38,964 nt of DNA from JAMLIO01 sp031412575 (GTDB lineage: Bacteria > Bdellovibrionota > Bdellovibrionia > Bdellovibrionales > UBA1609): the NCBI GenBank assembly GCA_031412575.1, contig JANODG010000161.1, forward strand, positions 1 through 38,964, written 5' to 3'. Numbering within the stretch: the stretch's first letter is position 1; every line of letters starts with the position of its first letter. The notes under the pieces are model-generated. The model searched no databases, was not told the origin of the DNA, and worked only from the letters and a program-made list of their open reading frames with translations. Positions 15,566 through 24,574 of the stretch are shown here, one piece after another. Made by a program: the position numbers and the translations under genes.

Positions 15566-17542
15566 ATGTCATTAAGAGTATTTATTCTTTCTGTTTTTAA
15601 AAATAACAATTTTAAGTTACACGATCTTTCTAGTTCAATTGTAATTTTATTTTGTGGTTTGATGCTAATCATATCACCCAAACTGACCCACGCAGAAACA
15701 CCACGAAATATAATCACCAATAATCTAGATAATAATGATATTTCCTTTAGCGAATGGAAATCGATTCCAAATGGTAAAGCGCGTGTTTTAGTTTTTAAAA
15801 ATAATCTTATTGGACCCGATCAACAGGTCGTCAATTATGGGCTTCACGTTTTACTTGATCCCGACTGGCATACTTACTGGTCTAACCCCGGGGATTCTGG
15901 TGCGCCACCTGAAATTTATTTAAAGTCTGTAAATTCTGAAGAGCAAAAAATTGAAATTCATTACCCATATCCTGAACGCATCAACGTTGGTCCACTGGTT
16001 ACTTATGGATATTCTCGTGACTTGATTTATTTTTTTAATGTTTCAGATTCCGAATTTTCATTACGAGCTGATCTTTTAGTTTGTAAAGAAGAATGCGTTC
16101 CTGCGTCTTTAAGTTTTATATCCTCCGAGAAAACTTTAAAATTATCGGGCGATGAAAATTCAGATTTTAAAAAATATATCTTAAATCAATTACATTCCTT
16201 ACCAAGTTCAGCTGTGGGTCAATTTGTAAAAGGCTTATCACAAATCGAATGGTCCTTTGATCTGCCTAAGTCAGCAAAGATAGTTGATTTTTTTTGGACT
16301 TCAGAATCTTTAAATGATTTAAGCTTACCTACATTTCTTCAAACAGATTCTAAAGCTAAATTTTTTACGTCTGCAAAAAGTATTGGACCGAATCCAATTA
16401 AGTCAGGGCTTTTGGTTTATGAATTAAAATCAAGCACGGACAACATCGCTAATGCCACACCTAAATACACATCGATGTTCATCACTTTTAAAGAACAGCC
16501 TCCACAAATGATTTTATTTTTCTTGATGGCATTTTTAGGCGGACTCATTTTAAACTTAATGCCTTGCGTGTTTCCGATTGTTTCAATTAAAGCTTTTTCT
16601 GTTTTAAAAACTTCAGGTCAAGCGCTTTCAAAAATTCGTATGCAAAACTTAGCTTACAGCTTCGGTGTGATTTTTTGCTTTATCCTTATGGGGCTTACTT
16701 TGTCCTTGCTCCGTTCTTCAGGTGTTTATTTGGGATGGGGCTTTCAGTTACAAAACCCTTATGTGGTGTTGTCTTTAGCTTTTGTGTTTTTTATTTTATC
16801 TTTGTCATTTTTTGATGTGTGGTCTTGGAATTGGGTTCCTAAATTTGCAACCCATTATTACAAAGAAGATTCCTTAAGTGTATCATTCCTCACGGGCCTA
16901 CTTGCTGTGATTGTGGCGTCCCCATGCACGGCCCCGTTTATGGGAGCAGCCATAGGTTTTGCCCTTACACAGTCCACCTATGGGATCATCATTGTGTTCT
17001 TAGGATTAGGCCTTGGCATGTCTTTACCTTTTTTAATGATGGCCGCCTTCCCCGGAATTTCTAAATGGCTTCCGCGTCCTGGGGCTTGGATGATTTATTT
17101 TAAGAAAGTCATGGGGGCGTTGTTACTGGCCACTGTTGTGTGGCTGGTGTGGATTTTTGTTCAGTTGGTTCAACCTAGTCAAAGTGTGGATTTAAAAAAT
17201 TGGAAATCTTTAAATGTAAGTGATTGGTCAACTGTAACGGAAGATTTAGATCAGCCACGATTTGTGAATTTCACGGCCGATTGGTGTGTGACTTGTAAGG
17301 TCAATGAAAGGTTAGTTTTCAGTCAGGACTCAGTGCAAAAATTCGTTAATGAAAATCAAATACAAATGTACAAAGTGGATTGGACTAAGCGCGAAGATCA
17401 AATCGCAATCAAGCTATCTGAATTTGGCCGTGTAGGTGTGCCACTGTATTTATACTTTCCTAAAGGGTCACGGTCGCCTGTCATATTGCCAGAGCTATTG
17501 ACTCCTTCAGGATTTATTTCAAACTTAAAAACAAAACCTTAA
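15566..17542 (+). CDS. dsbD: ScsB/DsbD-type membrane thiol:disulfide reductase
   Basis: Carries electrons from cytoplasmic thioredoxin across the inner membrane to periplasmic partners. The 658-residue protein has an N-terminal hydrophobic signal segment, then a large periplasmic domain with LDPDWHTYWSNPGDSGAPPE and the Cys pair of VCKEECVPA. That domain is the ScsB-type rather than the classical DsbD-alpha version. The membrane core has about eight helices, with the redox cysteines in LMPCVFPIVSIK and VASPCTAPFMGAA. The C-terminal thioredoxin-like domain has WCVTC. The ATG start has GAAGAGGA upstream. A periplasmic redoxin gene follows 14 nt later and is its likely electron acceptor. The symbol reflects the family; scsB would be equally valid. 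Confidence 0.93.
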   Translation: MSLRVFILSVFKNNNFKLHDLSSSIVILFCGLMLIISPKLTHAETPRNIITNNLDNNDISFSEWKSIPNGKARVLVFKNNLIGPDQQVVNYGLHVLLDPDWHTYWSNPGDSGAPPEIYLKSVNSEEQKIEIHYPYPERINVGPLVTYGYSRDLIYFFNVSDSEFSLRADLLVCKEECVPASLSFISSEKTLKLSGDENSDFKKYILNQLHSLPSSAVGQFVKGLSQIEWSFDLPKSAKIVDFFWTSESLNDLSLPTFLQTDSKAKFFTSAKSIGPNPIKSGLLVYELKSSTDNIANATPKYTSMFITFKEQPPQMILFFLMAFLGGLILNLMPCVFPIVSIKAFSVLKTSGQALSKIRMQNLAYSFGVIFCFILMGLTLSLLRSSGVYLGWGFQLQNPYVVLSLAFVFFILSLSFFDVWSWNWVPKFATHYYKEDSLSVSFLTGLLAVIVASPCTAPFMGAAIGFALTQSTYGIIIVFLGLGLGMSLPFLMMAAFPGISKWLPRPGAWMIYFKKVMGALLLATVVWLVWIFVQLVQPSQSVDLKNWKSLNVSDWSTVTEDLDQPRFVNFTADWCVTCKVNERLVFSQDSVQKFVNENQIQMYKVDWTKREDQIAIKLSEFGRVGVPLYLYFPKGSRSPVILPELLTPSGFISNLKTKP

Positions 17543-17556
17543 TCGGAGGAAAAAAA

Positions 17557-18219
17557 ATGAAAGCTTTAGTAAAATTCATGACTGCATTGATATTGTTGTC
17601 GTCAGTCAACGTTTGGGCAGCCAAAGACAATTCTAAAACGACAAAAGATAAAACTATGGTAGAGGCTTCAAAAGCGGCTGCAACAACAATGTCTACTCCT
17701 GACTTTTCACTGACAGGTCACGACGGAAAAACATATAAACTTTCTGACGTTTTAAAAGAAGGCCAACACGTTGTCCTTGAGTGGTTTAATAACGAATGTC
17801 CTTACGTTAAAAAGCATTATGATTCTGGCAACATGCAAGCCATTCAAAAGCAGTACACAGAAAAAGGTGTTAAGTGGTTTACAATTGTTTCTTCAGCTGA
17901 AGGTAAACAAGGTTATTTAGATCAAAAGTCTGCGTCTAAAATTCGTGAAGAACGTAAAGCCGTATCTACTGCCCTTCTTTTAGATCCTAAAGGTGAAGTC
18001 GGTAAACTTTATGGTGCTAAAACAACGCCTCATATGTTTGTCATTAGTCCAAAAGGTGATTTAGTTTACAGTGGCGCGATTGACAGTGACTCTTCCTACA
18101 GACCAGAAGCCATTGCAAAATCAAAGAACTATGTAGTGCAAGCTTTAGATGCTTCGATGTTGGGTAAGAAAGTTGCCTTAGCTTCAACGAAGCCTTACGG
18201 CTGTTCGGTAAAATACTAG
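17557..18219 (+). CDS. Periplasmic redoxin / AhpC-TSA-like protein
   Basis: A 220-residue exported protein with a clear signal peptide (cleavage near VWAA-KD). The thioredoxin-fold domain begins at about residue 48 (TPDFSLTGHDGKTYKLSD). It has a single active-site cysteine in EWFNNECPYVKKHY instead of CxxC, a cis-Pro loop at KTTPHMFVI, and a conserved C-terminal Cys in KPYGCSVKY that could be the resolving residue. The family is related to peroxiredoxins and thiol oxidoreductases. It follows the ScsB/DsbD gene with a strong ribosome-binding site (CGGAGGA), so the two form an operon. The physiological substrate, peroxide or protein disulfide, cannot be told from sequence. Confidence 0.92.
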   Translation: MKALVKFMTALILLSSVNVWAAKDNSKTTKDKTMVEASKAAATTMSTPDFSLTGHDGKTYKLSDVLKEGQHVVLEWFNNECPYVKKHYDSGNMQAIQKQYTEKGVKWFTIVSSAEGKQGYLDQKSASKIREERKAVSTALLLDPKGEVGKLYGAKTTPHMFVISPKGDLVYSGAIDSDSSYRPEAIAKSKNYVVQALDASMLGKKVALASTKPYGCSVKY

Positions 18220-18226
18220 ATTAGAA

Positions 18227-18265
18227 CTTAATCATTAATCTTTCGGTGAAAAATTATTGATTAAG
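18227..18265. terminator. Bidirectional terminator-like hairpin
   Basis: CTTAATCATTAAT (18227-18239) and ATTATTGATTAAG (18253-18265) form a 13-bp stem with one mismatch and a 13-nt loop containing TTCGG. It lies exactly between two convergent genes, the place expected for a shared terminator. The stem is AT-rich, so strength is uncertain. Confidence 0.55.
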
Positions 18266-18276
18266 ATATTAAATTA

Positions 18277-18978
18277 TTACTTTATGATTTTATAAATAAA
18301 ACTTGCACCGCCAAGAATTTTTTTATGCTCGGCGGTTTTAAATTTTGCAGCCGACATAATACGGTCAGTTAAGTTTTTTCCAGACGGAAACAGCGCCGAA
18401 GAATCCCCTAGATATTTATAAGCGTCTTTTTTTCCAGAGATTAATCCACCTACAATTGGCATTAAATAATTTGAATAGATATTTATAAAAGGACTTAAAA
18501 TTCCAGAATCTTTTGATCCTGTTTCTAAAATCATTAGTCTTCCGCCAGGTTTTAAAACTCTGTGCATTTCTTTAATAGCTTTATCCACATCTTCCACATT
18601 TCGAATCCCGTAAGAGATACTAACGATGTCAAAACTTTCATTCGGGAATTTTAAATCTGTGGCGTCGCCCCAAGTGAATTTAATTTTAGTTCCTTTCACT
18701 TTGGCTTTATCATCGGCAATGTCCAGCATAGGCTGACAAAAATCAATTCCAATCACTTCAGCTTTTTGATCTGTGAAATTAAAAAAATCAAAAGCCAAAT
18801 CCCCAGTGCCTGTCGCAATGTCTAAGATTTTATGTTCAGGTTTAGCTTCGCTCCACTTAACTAACTTTTTTCTCCAGTTTCTAGCCATACCAAAAGTGAT
18901 AGCGTCATTGGCGGTGTCGTAACTTTTTGAAATGTCAGAAAACAAGGTTTGTATCTTTGAAGCTTCAGGACCTTTCAT
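18277..18978 (-). CDS. ubiE: Demethylmenaquinone methyltransferase
   Basis: Last step of menaquinone synthesis: SAM-dependent methylation of demethylmenaquinone (also called menG). The 233-residue length is typical. The sequence has the family entry motif FSDISKSYDTANDAITFGMARNW split across the first 40 residues, the SAM-binding loop LDIATGTGDLAFDF, and the signature SYGIRNVEDVDKAIKEMHRVLKPGG. ATG at 18978 has GGAGAG upstream. It lies 19 nt downstream of the DAHP synthase gene in the same orientation, so both are probably one transcript, divergent from the men operon. No ubiquinone genes are present, so menaquinone is the likely sole product. Confidence 0.96.
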   Translation of the reverse strand: MKGPEASKIQTLFSDISKSYDTANDAITFGMARNWRKKLVKWSEAKPEHKILDIATGTGDLAFDFFNFTDQKAEVIGIDFCQPMLDIADDKAKVKGTKIKFTWGDATDLKFPNESFDIVSISYGIRNVEDVDKAIKEMHRVLKPGGRLMILETGSKDSGILSPFINIYSNYLMPIVGGLISGKKDAYKYLGDSSALFPSGKNLTDRIMSAAKFKTAEHKKILGGASFIYKIIK

Positions 18979-18997
18979 AAATTACTCTCCAAAAAAA

Positions 18998-19777
18998 TTA
19001 ATTTTGAGCTTTTAAAAATTTATGCAGTTTTGTTGCTTTTTCATAAACGGATTTAAACTGTTCTAAATTTAAAGCTTGATCTTTATCCGATAAAGCCTCT
19101 TCGGGGTTATTGTGAACTTCAATCAATAAACCATTCGCACCAGCAGCTACAGAAGATAATGCCCCAAATTCCACCAAGTCAGATCTTCCTGTGCCGTGGG
19201 ATGGGTCAGAAATAATAGGGTACTTACTAAACAAGTGCGCGTACGAAATCGCATTCACATCAAGTGTATTACGCATTTTGGTTTCAAAAGTACGAATCCC
19301 ACGTTCGCACAATAAAACCGAATGATTGCCGCCGTTTTCTAAATACTCAGAAGCATAAAGCCATTCATCGATGGTCGCAGAAAAAGCGCGTTTTAATAAT
19401 ACAGGGATTCTTTGTTTTCCAAGTTCTTTTAATAGATCATAGTTGTACATATTTCGTGCACCAACTTGAAAGCAATCCACAACTTTTGACATATCATCGA
19501 TCTGTCGGGGATCTGTGATTTCGCTGACAAAGCCCATGCCTAAATGTTTTTTTACTTCAACGGCCCATGGATAAGCCACATGACCATGTCCCTGAAAGGA
19601 ATTGGGACGCGTTCTCAATTTAAAAAGTCCACCGCGAAGGGTTTTTACACCGATGTTTTTAAGTTCTTGGGCAATGGTAAAAAACTGCTCTTGCGACTCG
19701 ATCGAGCAAGGACCGGCGATGATTTGAAAGTCATTCGTAAAGTCAGAATCTAAAATTTTAATTGCGCGCTTTTCCAT
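18998..19777 (-). CDS. aroF: 3-deoxy-7-phosphoheptulonate (DAHP) synthase, AroF/KdsA-like type
   Basis: First step of the shikimate pathway: condenses phosphoenolpyruvate and erythrose 4-phosphate. At about 259 residues it is the short type I-beta form, resembling Bacillus and Thermotoga enzymes rather than the E. coli isoenzymes. Visible landmarks are IIAGPCSIES, RGGLFKLRTRP, FQVGARNMYN, LLKRAFSATIDEW, LCERGIRTF and SDPSHGTGRSDLV, which carry the substrate and metal ligands. The ATG at 19777 has AAGG about 7 nt upstream; a TTG one codon earlier is less likely. No ACT or chorismate mutase regulatory domain is attached. It stands back to back with menF, so chorismate supply and use are encoded together. 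Confidence 0.95.
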   Translation of the reverse strand: MEKRAIKILDSDFTNDFQIIAGPCSIESQEQFFTIAQELKNIGVKTLRGGLFKLRTRPNSFQGHGHVAYPWAVEVKKHLGMGFVSEITDPRQIDDMSKVVDCFQVGARNMYNYDLLKELGKQRIPVLLKRAFSATIDEWLYASEYLENGGNHSVLLCERGIRTFETKMRNTLDVNAISYAHLFSKYPIISDPSHGTGRSDLVEFGALSSVAAGANGLLIEVHNNPEEALSDKDQALNLEQFKSVYEKATKLHKFLKAQN

Positions 19778-19947
19778 CAAAACCTTCTTTCTGTCCTAGG
19801 CCATAAGTCGACCTTTTTATAATCAGAAAACATTATGAGAAAATATAGTTAAAAACCGAAAATGTCTGCATAATTCCATAGTTTTGGGTTTCATTTTCAA
19901 ATTAAGCGTTCAATTGAAACAAAACTTAGATATAAACAGGGTATAGT

Positions 19948-21057
19948 TTGAACGAATATTTTAACGGCGGTTTTATGTTATCCAGCTCATTTTACGAATC
20001 AGGCTCGGTGCTGACCATGGGGGATTTTAAGACCTACGCCGCTGACATATCAAACGACAAAACTTCAAGCCCCGAAGCTTATGCCATTGTGCCTGAATTT
20101 TCTCTTCAACATTTAGAGAAAAAGTGGACCATATCTCATCTTAAAGAACTTAAACCAGAAATTCAAAATACCGCTAAACCAGATTTATTATCCGAACTTA
20201 AATCCACCAATTGGTCTGCAGATTTAGAAAATTACCACCGCAGATATACAGAAATTAAAAAACTAATTTCAAGCGGTGAAATTAAAAAAGCTGTTCCATT
20301 TTTAACTTACAAGATCAGTAAACCAAAAGATTTTAATCAAAGGTATTTGCCACAACTGATTAATCATTTGATGAATAACAAACCAGAGTCAGAATACATT
20401 TATGGATTTTGGAACACTTCCAAGGGTTTTTTGGGCTGTACCCCAGAATTTTTAATTCAAAAGCTAAATTTAAAACCAACGGAAAAACAAGAAAAAAAAC
20501 TTAATTCGAAAGACGCCATTCATCCAAAAAATTTAGCCGAAAAAATTCAAACCATGGCTTTAGCGGGCACACTTCCAGCTTCGAATTCTTCGAATATGTT
20601 GGCAGACCTGAAGCTAAAAGAAGAGCACCGTTTTGTTATGGATGATATTTCAGAAAAACTTGCAAATCTAATTCTTGAGTGGTCGACCCCAAAAGAAAAA
20701 GTTTTCGGGCTTGTGAAACATATCCACGCCACCGCAGATTTTGATGATGTGACTTCTATCGAAAATTTAATTCAAAAGCTATCACCTACATCAGCCTTAG
20801 GAGTTTATCCTAAAGAAAAACTTAAGGATCTAAAAGATCTATTAGCCATTGATACGCGCGGGTCTTACGGGGCACCATTTGGATATGTTTTTCGCGATCA
20901 GTTTAATATAATAGTCGCCTTAAGGGGGCTATTTTGGGATGATAAAACGATATCAATTCATGTAGGCGGTGGAGTCACGGATAAAAGTGAATATCAAACC
21001 GAACTGGACGAATTAAATTTAAAATTTTTAAGCACTAAGAAAAAGCTTGGACTATAG
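19948..21057 (+). CDS. menF: Isochorismate synthase
   Basis: Converts chorismate to isochorismate, the entry to menaquinone. The 369-residue protein has the chorismate-binding fold landmarks in the C-terminal half: MALAGTLPAS, EEHRFVMDDI, VFGLVKHIHATADF, LSPTSALGVYPKE, and SYGAPFGYVF near the end. The divergent SALGVYP in place of the common PAVGG-P motif is notable. The TTG at 19948 has AGGG 6 nt upstream and is preferred; an ATG at 19975 would shorten the protein by nine residues. It opens a plus-strand men operon, with menD starting 16 nt after its stop. A related role in salicylate or anthranilate synthesis is unlikely given the neighbours. Confidence 0.92.
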   Translation: MNEYFNGGFMLSSSFYESGSVLTMGDFKTYAADISNDKTSSPEAYAIVPEFSLQHLEKKWTISHLKELKPEIQNTAKPDLLSELKSTNWSADLENYHRRYTEIKKLISSGEIKKAVPFLTYKISKPKDFNQRYLPQLINHLMNNKPESEYIYGFWNTSKGFLGCTPEFLIQKLNLKPTEKQEKKLNSKDAIHPKNLAEKIQTMALAGTLPASNSSNMLADLKLKEEHRFVMDDISEKLANLILEWSTPKEKVFGLVKHIHATADFDDVTSIENLIQKLSPTSALGVYPKEKLKDLKDLLAIDTRGSYGAPFGYVFRDQFNIIVALRGLFWDDKTISIHVGGGVTDKSEYQTELDELNLKFLSTKKKLGL

Positions 21058-21073
21058 AAAAAAGAGACAACAA

Positions 21074-22792
21074 ATGAAAAAAACTTTGACGACAAAATCA
21101 AATATGGATCAAGCCAAAAAAGCTTTAGAAAATCTGTATGCTTTGGGCGTTAAAGATTTTGTAGTTTGCCCCGGCGGCAGAAACGCACCCTTTGTTGAGC
21201 TTCTAGAAAAGAACAAATCCGACGACATCGCGGTCCACTGGGGATTTGAAGAAAGGTCGGCATCTTTTTTTGCATTAGGTTTGGCCATGAAAAACCACCA
21301 ACCTGTTGCTGTGTTCACAACTTCTGGCACCGCTTTTGTTGAAACCACATCAGCCTTGTTAGAAGCCCATTACCTGGGTTTACCTCTGATTGTGGTCAGC
21401 GCAGATCGTCCAGCGTATCAGTGGGGCAGTGGAGCGCCGCAAACTATGGTTCAAAAAGATTTTTTAAAAAGTCATTTAGGACCAAGCGCAGACATTAATT
21501 TTAAAATTAAAGATGTAAGTCTGCCTTTACACATCAACTGCAGTTTTGTAGAGCCTTTATTAGATCAAAAAATCGAAGAGTGGTCGTTTGAATCCAAAAC
21601 TCGAAATATAAACGCGAATTCATTAAGTATTAAAAAATCTGGCACAGATAGATCAATTAAAGATAATCTTCATAAAGGCAAGTTGGACCTATCACTTAAA
21701 TTAAATCCATATAAATATAGGTTTTTAGATTATTCTAAAAATAACTTAAATAAATTTTTAAAAAAACAAAAGCTATCAAAAGATATTAAAACTTTATTTA
21801 TATTTTCTGGCTTAGATGTCGATTATAAAAAAACAATCAAGACCGAGCTTAAAGGCTTAAACGCTGATTTGTACTTCGAATCTACTGGCGAAATCTTTGG
21901 TTTAGAAAATCAAATCAATTCTACCATGATCAGTAAAAGTGACGTTTTAAAAAGCTATGATCTAGTGATCAGAGTCGGTGGAATTCCAACCCATAGGTTT
22001 TGGCGCGACATTGAAAACGAAAAGTTTAATAAAGTTCTTCATTTTTCAAATCTACCTTTGCCGGGATTGTCATTCGGGAAAGTTCATCCACTAAAAAGCT
22101 TCATTGGCTTTTTGAGAGACTTTAAATCTTTATCCACATCAAAAAATATGACTGTAGTCGAGAATTCTGTCGTTAAATCGGGCGGTAAATCAGTCGTTAA
22201 ATCAGTTGGTAAATCCATGAGTAAATCTGTTGTTCAAACACTAGCCAATTCTTCCGATTCATCCACTAAGATTTCTTCCGATGACATCGAGCTAACCCAC
22301 GAACAAATGTTTTTTAAATCTTTAAAAACCTTAGATAAAGAAACCGTATTTTACATTGGAAATAGTCTTCCCATCAGAAATTGGGATTTAACTAAAACTA
22401 AACACTTCGAACACGTTTATGCTAACCGTGGGCTTAATGGAATTGATGGGCAGTTATCAACGGCTTTGGGTTTGGCCTTAAAGTATCAATCCCAACCTCA
22501 AAAGGTTTTTGCCGTCTTAGGGGACTTAACGGCACTTTATGATCTTTCGGCCCCATGGTACTGGAAGCAGAATAAATCCAAATTAAATTTTTGTTTAGTT
22601 GTTGTAAATAATTCTGGTGGACAGATTTTTTCCAAAATGTTCAACAACAGATATTTTTTAAATGAACATAATCTAAATTTTAAATCCTTTGCAAAAATGT
22701 GGGGACTTAGTTATTTACAATTAAATTCCCATAGCGAATTTGAAAGCTTAAAAAAGTTTCCAGACATCGTCGAATTGAAAATTAAAAAGTGA
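21074..22792 (+). CDS. menD: SEPHCHC synthase (2-succinyl-5-enolpyruvyl-6-hydroxy-3-cyclohexene-1-carboxylate synthase)
   Basis: ThDP-dependent enzyme joining isochorismate and 2-oxoglutarate. The ATG at 21074 (572 residues) has AAAGAGA upstream and avoids overlap with menF; the frame is open to 21047. N-terminal landmarks are FVVCPGGRNAPF, the catalytic-Glu region HWGFEERSASFFALG, and TTSGTAFVETTSALLEAHY. The ThDP-binding end has NRGLNGIDGQLSTALG, LGDLTALYDLSAPW and VVNNSGGQIFSK. A low-complexity linker of about 40 residues between the central and C-terminal domains carries a K-S-x-x tetrapeptide repeat (22163-22234). The core motifs are intact, so the enzyme should be active despite the insert. 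Confidence 0.95.
   Translation: MKKTLTTKSNMDQAKKALENLYALGVKDFVVCPGGRNAPFVELLEKNKSDDIAVHWGFEERSASFFALGLAMKNHQPVAVFTTSGTAFVETTSALLEAHYLGLPLIVVSADRPAYQWGSGAPQTMVQKDFLKSHLGPSADINFKIKDVSLPLHINCSFVEPLLDQKIEEWSFESKTRNINANSLSIKKSGTDRSIKDNLHKGKLDLSLKLNPYKYRFLDYSKNNLNKFLKKQKLSKDIKTLFIFSGLDVDYKKTIKTELKGLNADLYFESTGEIFGLENQINSTMISKSDVLKSYDLVIRVGGIPTHRFWRDIENEKFNKVLHFSNLPLPGLSFGKVHPLKSFIGFLRDFKSLSTSKNMTVVENSVVKSGGKSVVKSVGKSMSKSVVQTLANSSDSSTKISSDDIELTHEQMFFKSLKTLDKETVFYIGNSLPIRNWDLTKTKHFEHVYANRGLNGIDGQLSTALGLALKYQSQPQKVFAVLGDLTALYDLSAPWYWKQNKSKLNFCLVVVNNSGGQIFSKMFNNRYFLNEHNLNFKSFAKMWGLSYLQLNSHSEFESLKKFPDIVELKIKK
22163..22234 (+). repeat. 12-bp in-frame tandem repeat in menD
   Basis: Six consecutive 12-bp units at 22163, 22175, 22187, 22199, 22211 and 22223 encode NSVV, KSGG, KSVV, KSVG, KSMS and KSVV. 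The consensus is AAATCNGTYGTT. Units differ by a few bases, so the array is not brand new. Copy-number change would keep the reading frame. Confidence 0.85.
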
Positions 22793-22801
22793 GTCAAAAA
22801 C

Positions 22802-23620
22802 TTGGATGATAAATTCCACAAGCCTATTGCGATTAGTTTTCACGGATTTCTAGGATCCCCAGATGATTTTAAATTTTTAAGTACAAATTTTAGAACTTAC
22901 AGTCTTGATTTAAAACCTAAATCATTAGCACTAACTTCTGACAAATCTGATAGCCAAAGCTCTTTTGAATCCTGGCCCCATTTACTGGATCGTTTATCTA
23001 CTGAACTAAATAATATTTTAAACGAAATAGAAACACATCCAAACACTTTTGAAGTTTTTGTGTTTTCTTATTCGATGGGCTCGAAGGCCTTGTTTTCGAT
23101 TTTGAACAAACACCAAGATATTTTTAAAAATAAAAACATAAAATTAAATTTAGTTCTACTTTCGACATATTTTGGTTTGTACGATGATAATCTAAAACAA
23201 GAGCAGGAATTCAGAGCGGATTTAAACGCTAAATTTTTAAAGATCTTAAGTGATGGTGACTTGGAGAAATTTTTAAAAGAGTGGTCAAGCCTATCTTTAT
23301 TTGCTGCAGACGATGAAAGCCAACTTAAAACCTCGTGGACTAAATCGCAAATAGAACACTACTTTAAGTTTTGGAACCAAAGCCAACTCGTCGATCAAAC
23401 CAATACGTTGATGTCGTATCCATTTGTTAATTCTGTAAATGTCGTCTACGGGGAGCAAGATTTAAAATATAAAGACCAGGCTAAAAGATTTCAAAAAAAA
23501 ATAGATTTAAACAGTTCAAGAATTTTTAAATTTGTAGAATTACCGGGACGGGGTCATAGGCTTCTGACAGATTCAGATTTAAATTTTATAGTAAGTCAAT
23601 TAGAGGTAATCGGGACATGA
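22802..23620 (+). CDS. menH: MenH-like alpha/beta hydrolase (SHCHC synthase)
   Basis: Predicted to eliminate pyruvate from SEPHCHC to give SHCHC. The 272-residue protein has the alpha/beta-hydrolase landmarks: oxyanion region SFHGFLGSPDDF, nucleophile Ser in VFSYSMGSKAL, and a C-terminal His in PGRGHRLLTDSD. The nucleophile elbow reads S-x-S-x-G instead of G-x-S-x-G. The start is TTG at 22802, 9 nt after the menD stop; no other in-frame start fits. Its stop overlaps the menA start (ATGA). Sequence alone says hydrolase; position between menD and menA gives the specific function. Confidence 0.87.
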   Translation: MDDKFHKPIAISFHGFLGSPDDFKFLSTNFRTYSLDLKPKSLALTSDKSDSQSSFESWPHLLDRLSTELNNILNEIETHPNTFEVFVFSYSMGSKALFSILNKHQDIFKNKNIKLNLVLLSTYFGLYDDNLKQEQEFRADLNAKFLKILSDGDLEKFLKEWSSLSLFAADDESQLKTSWTKSQIEHYFKFWNQSQLVDQTNTLMSYPFVNSVNVVYGEQDLKYKDQAKRFQKKIDLNSSRIFKFVELPGRGHRLLTDSDLNFIVSQLEVIGT

Positions 23621-24501
23621 CATTTAAGAGTTTAATATTAGCCTCTAGGCCACAAACATTAACCGCAATTCTTGGGCCGATATTGGTTTCTTATTTTTTA
23701 GCCGTAAAAATTTCGGACGACAGTCTTGAAGCTATTTATCTCATTCCAATTTTGATTTCGGGCTTATCCATACAAATCGCTACAAACCTTTTTAATGACT
23801 ACTTAGACTTTTTAAAAGGCGGAGATAAAGAAGATCGCCTTGGTCCGATTAGAATCACATCCGCAAATTTAATGTCAGCCAACCAGGTTAAAAAATGGGC
23901 CTTAGGTTTTTGTGGTTTGGCTATTCTTACCGGTATTCCTATTGTGATGAAGACCGGGTGGATATTTGTCGTCTTAGGATTATTTTGCGTTTTATTATCT
24001 TACGTTTACACAGGAACAAAATTTTCACTAGCCTATACGGGAACGGCAGATTTTTTTGTGATTGTGTTTTTTGGTGGGTTTGCAGTTTGGGGGAGTTTTT
24101 ATACTTTGACGTTAAAGCCCTTATTGTTCCCATTTTTGTTAGGCTTACAGTTGGGCGCTTTGTGCGATATTCTTTTGGTGGTTAATAATCTTCGAGACGA
24201 AGCCCAAGATGTTCAAAATAATAAAAAAACCATCATTGTTAGATATGGACGAATCTTTGGACTTGGATTTTACTTAGCTTTAATAATCGCAGGCTTTTTT
24301 GGAACTTTATTTTGGCCCACTGAAATTTCAAATTTAAAATATTTTTTGATTGGCCTTCCTTGGTTAGGTTTTAGTCTTTACTTCTGGAACTGGGTTAGAA
24401 CTCATAGGCCAAGCTTGATGTATAATAAAATACTAAAATTTAGCAGTTTAACTTATTTTGGATTTTGTCTGTCATTGTGTGTTGGGTTTATTTACTTTTA
24501 A
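23617..24501 (+). CDS. menA: 1,4-dihydroxy-2-naphthoate polyprenyltransferase
   Basis: UbiA-superfamily integral membrane enzyme that attaches the polyprenyl chain to DHNA, giving demethylmenaquinone. 294 residues with about eight or nine hydrophobic helices. The first Asp-rich motif is NLFNDYLDFLKGGDKEDR and the second lies in LLVVNNLRDEAQD, typical of MenA rather than UbiA. The N-terminal SRPQTLTAILGPILV is also characteristic. ATG at 23617 overlaps the menH stop by 4 nt, so it is translationally coupled. The polyprenyl donor is probably made by the synthase encoded at 27375-28301. Confidence 0.95.
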   Translation: MTFKSLILASRPQTLTAILGPILVSYFLAVKISDDSLEAIYLIPILISGLSIQIATNLFNDYLDFLKGGDKEDRLGPIRITSANLMSANQVKKWALGFCGLAILTGIPIVMKTGWIFVVLGLFCVLLSYVYTGTKFSLAYTGTADFFVIVFFGGFAVWGSFYTLTLKPLLFPFLLGLQLGALCDILLVVNNLRDEAQDVQNNKKTIIVRYGRIFGLGFYLALIIAGFFGTLFWPTEISNLKYFLIGLPWLGFSLYFWNWVRTHRPSLMYNKILKFSSLTYFGFCLSLCVGFIYF

Positions 24502-24514
24502 TTTGAGCTTTATG

Positions 24515-24545
24515 GGGTCGTCAGATAAGAAGGAATTAGCGACCC
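24515..24545 (+). promoter_or_regulatory. Hairpin in the menA-menC gap
   Basis: GGGTCG (24515-24520) and CGACCC (24540-24545) form a perfect 6-bp GC-rich stem with a 19-nt loop in the only sizeable gap (73 nt) of the men operon. It could mark mRNA processing or partial attenuation; no T-run follows. Confidence 0.35.
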
Positions 24546-24574
24546 GTATAAGGATTACGCCATAGGAATGTGTT

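Noticed and set aside
19264..19753. Plus-strand frames opposite the DAHP synthase gene (84 and 69 residues)
   Set aside because: They lie antisense to a well-conserved enzyme and show no protein-like features.
19781..19947. Specific -35/-10 promoters between aroF and menF
   Set aside because: Several TTGAAA- and TATAAA-like hexamers occur, but none has a 16-18 bp spacing; the divergent promoters must be here, yet I cannot place them.
22802..23620. menH assigned on sequence alone
   Set aside because: Alpha/beta hydrolases are too diverse for that; the specific name is kept only because of its place between menD and menA.
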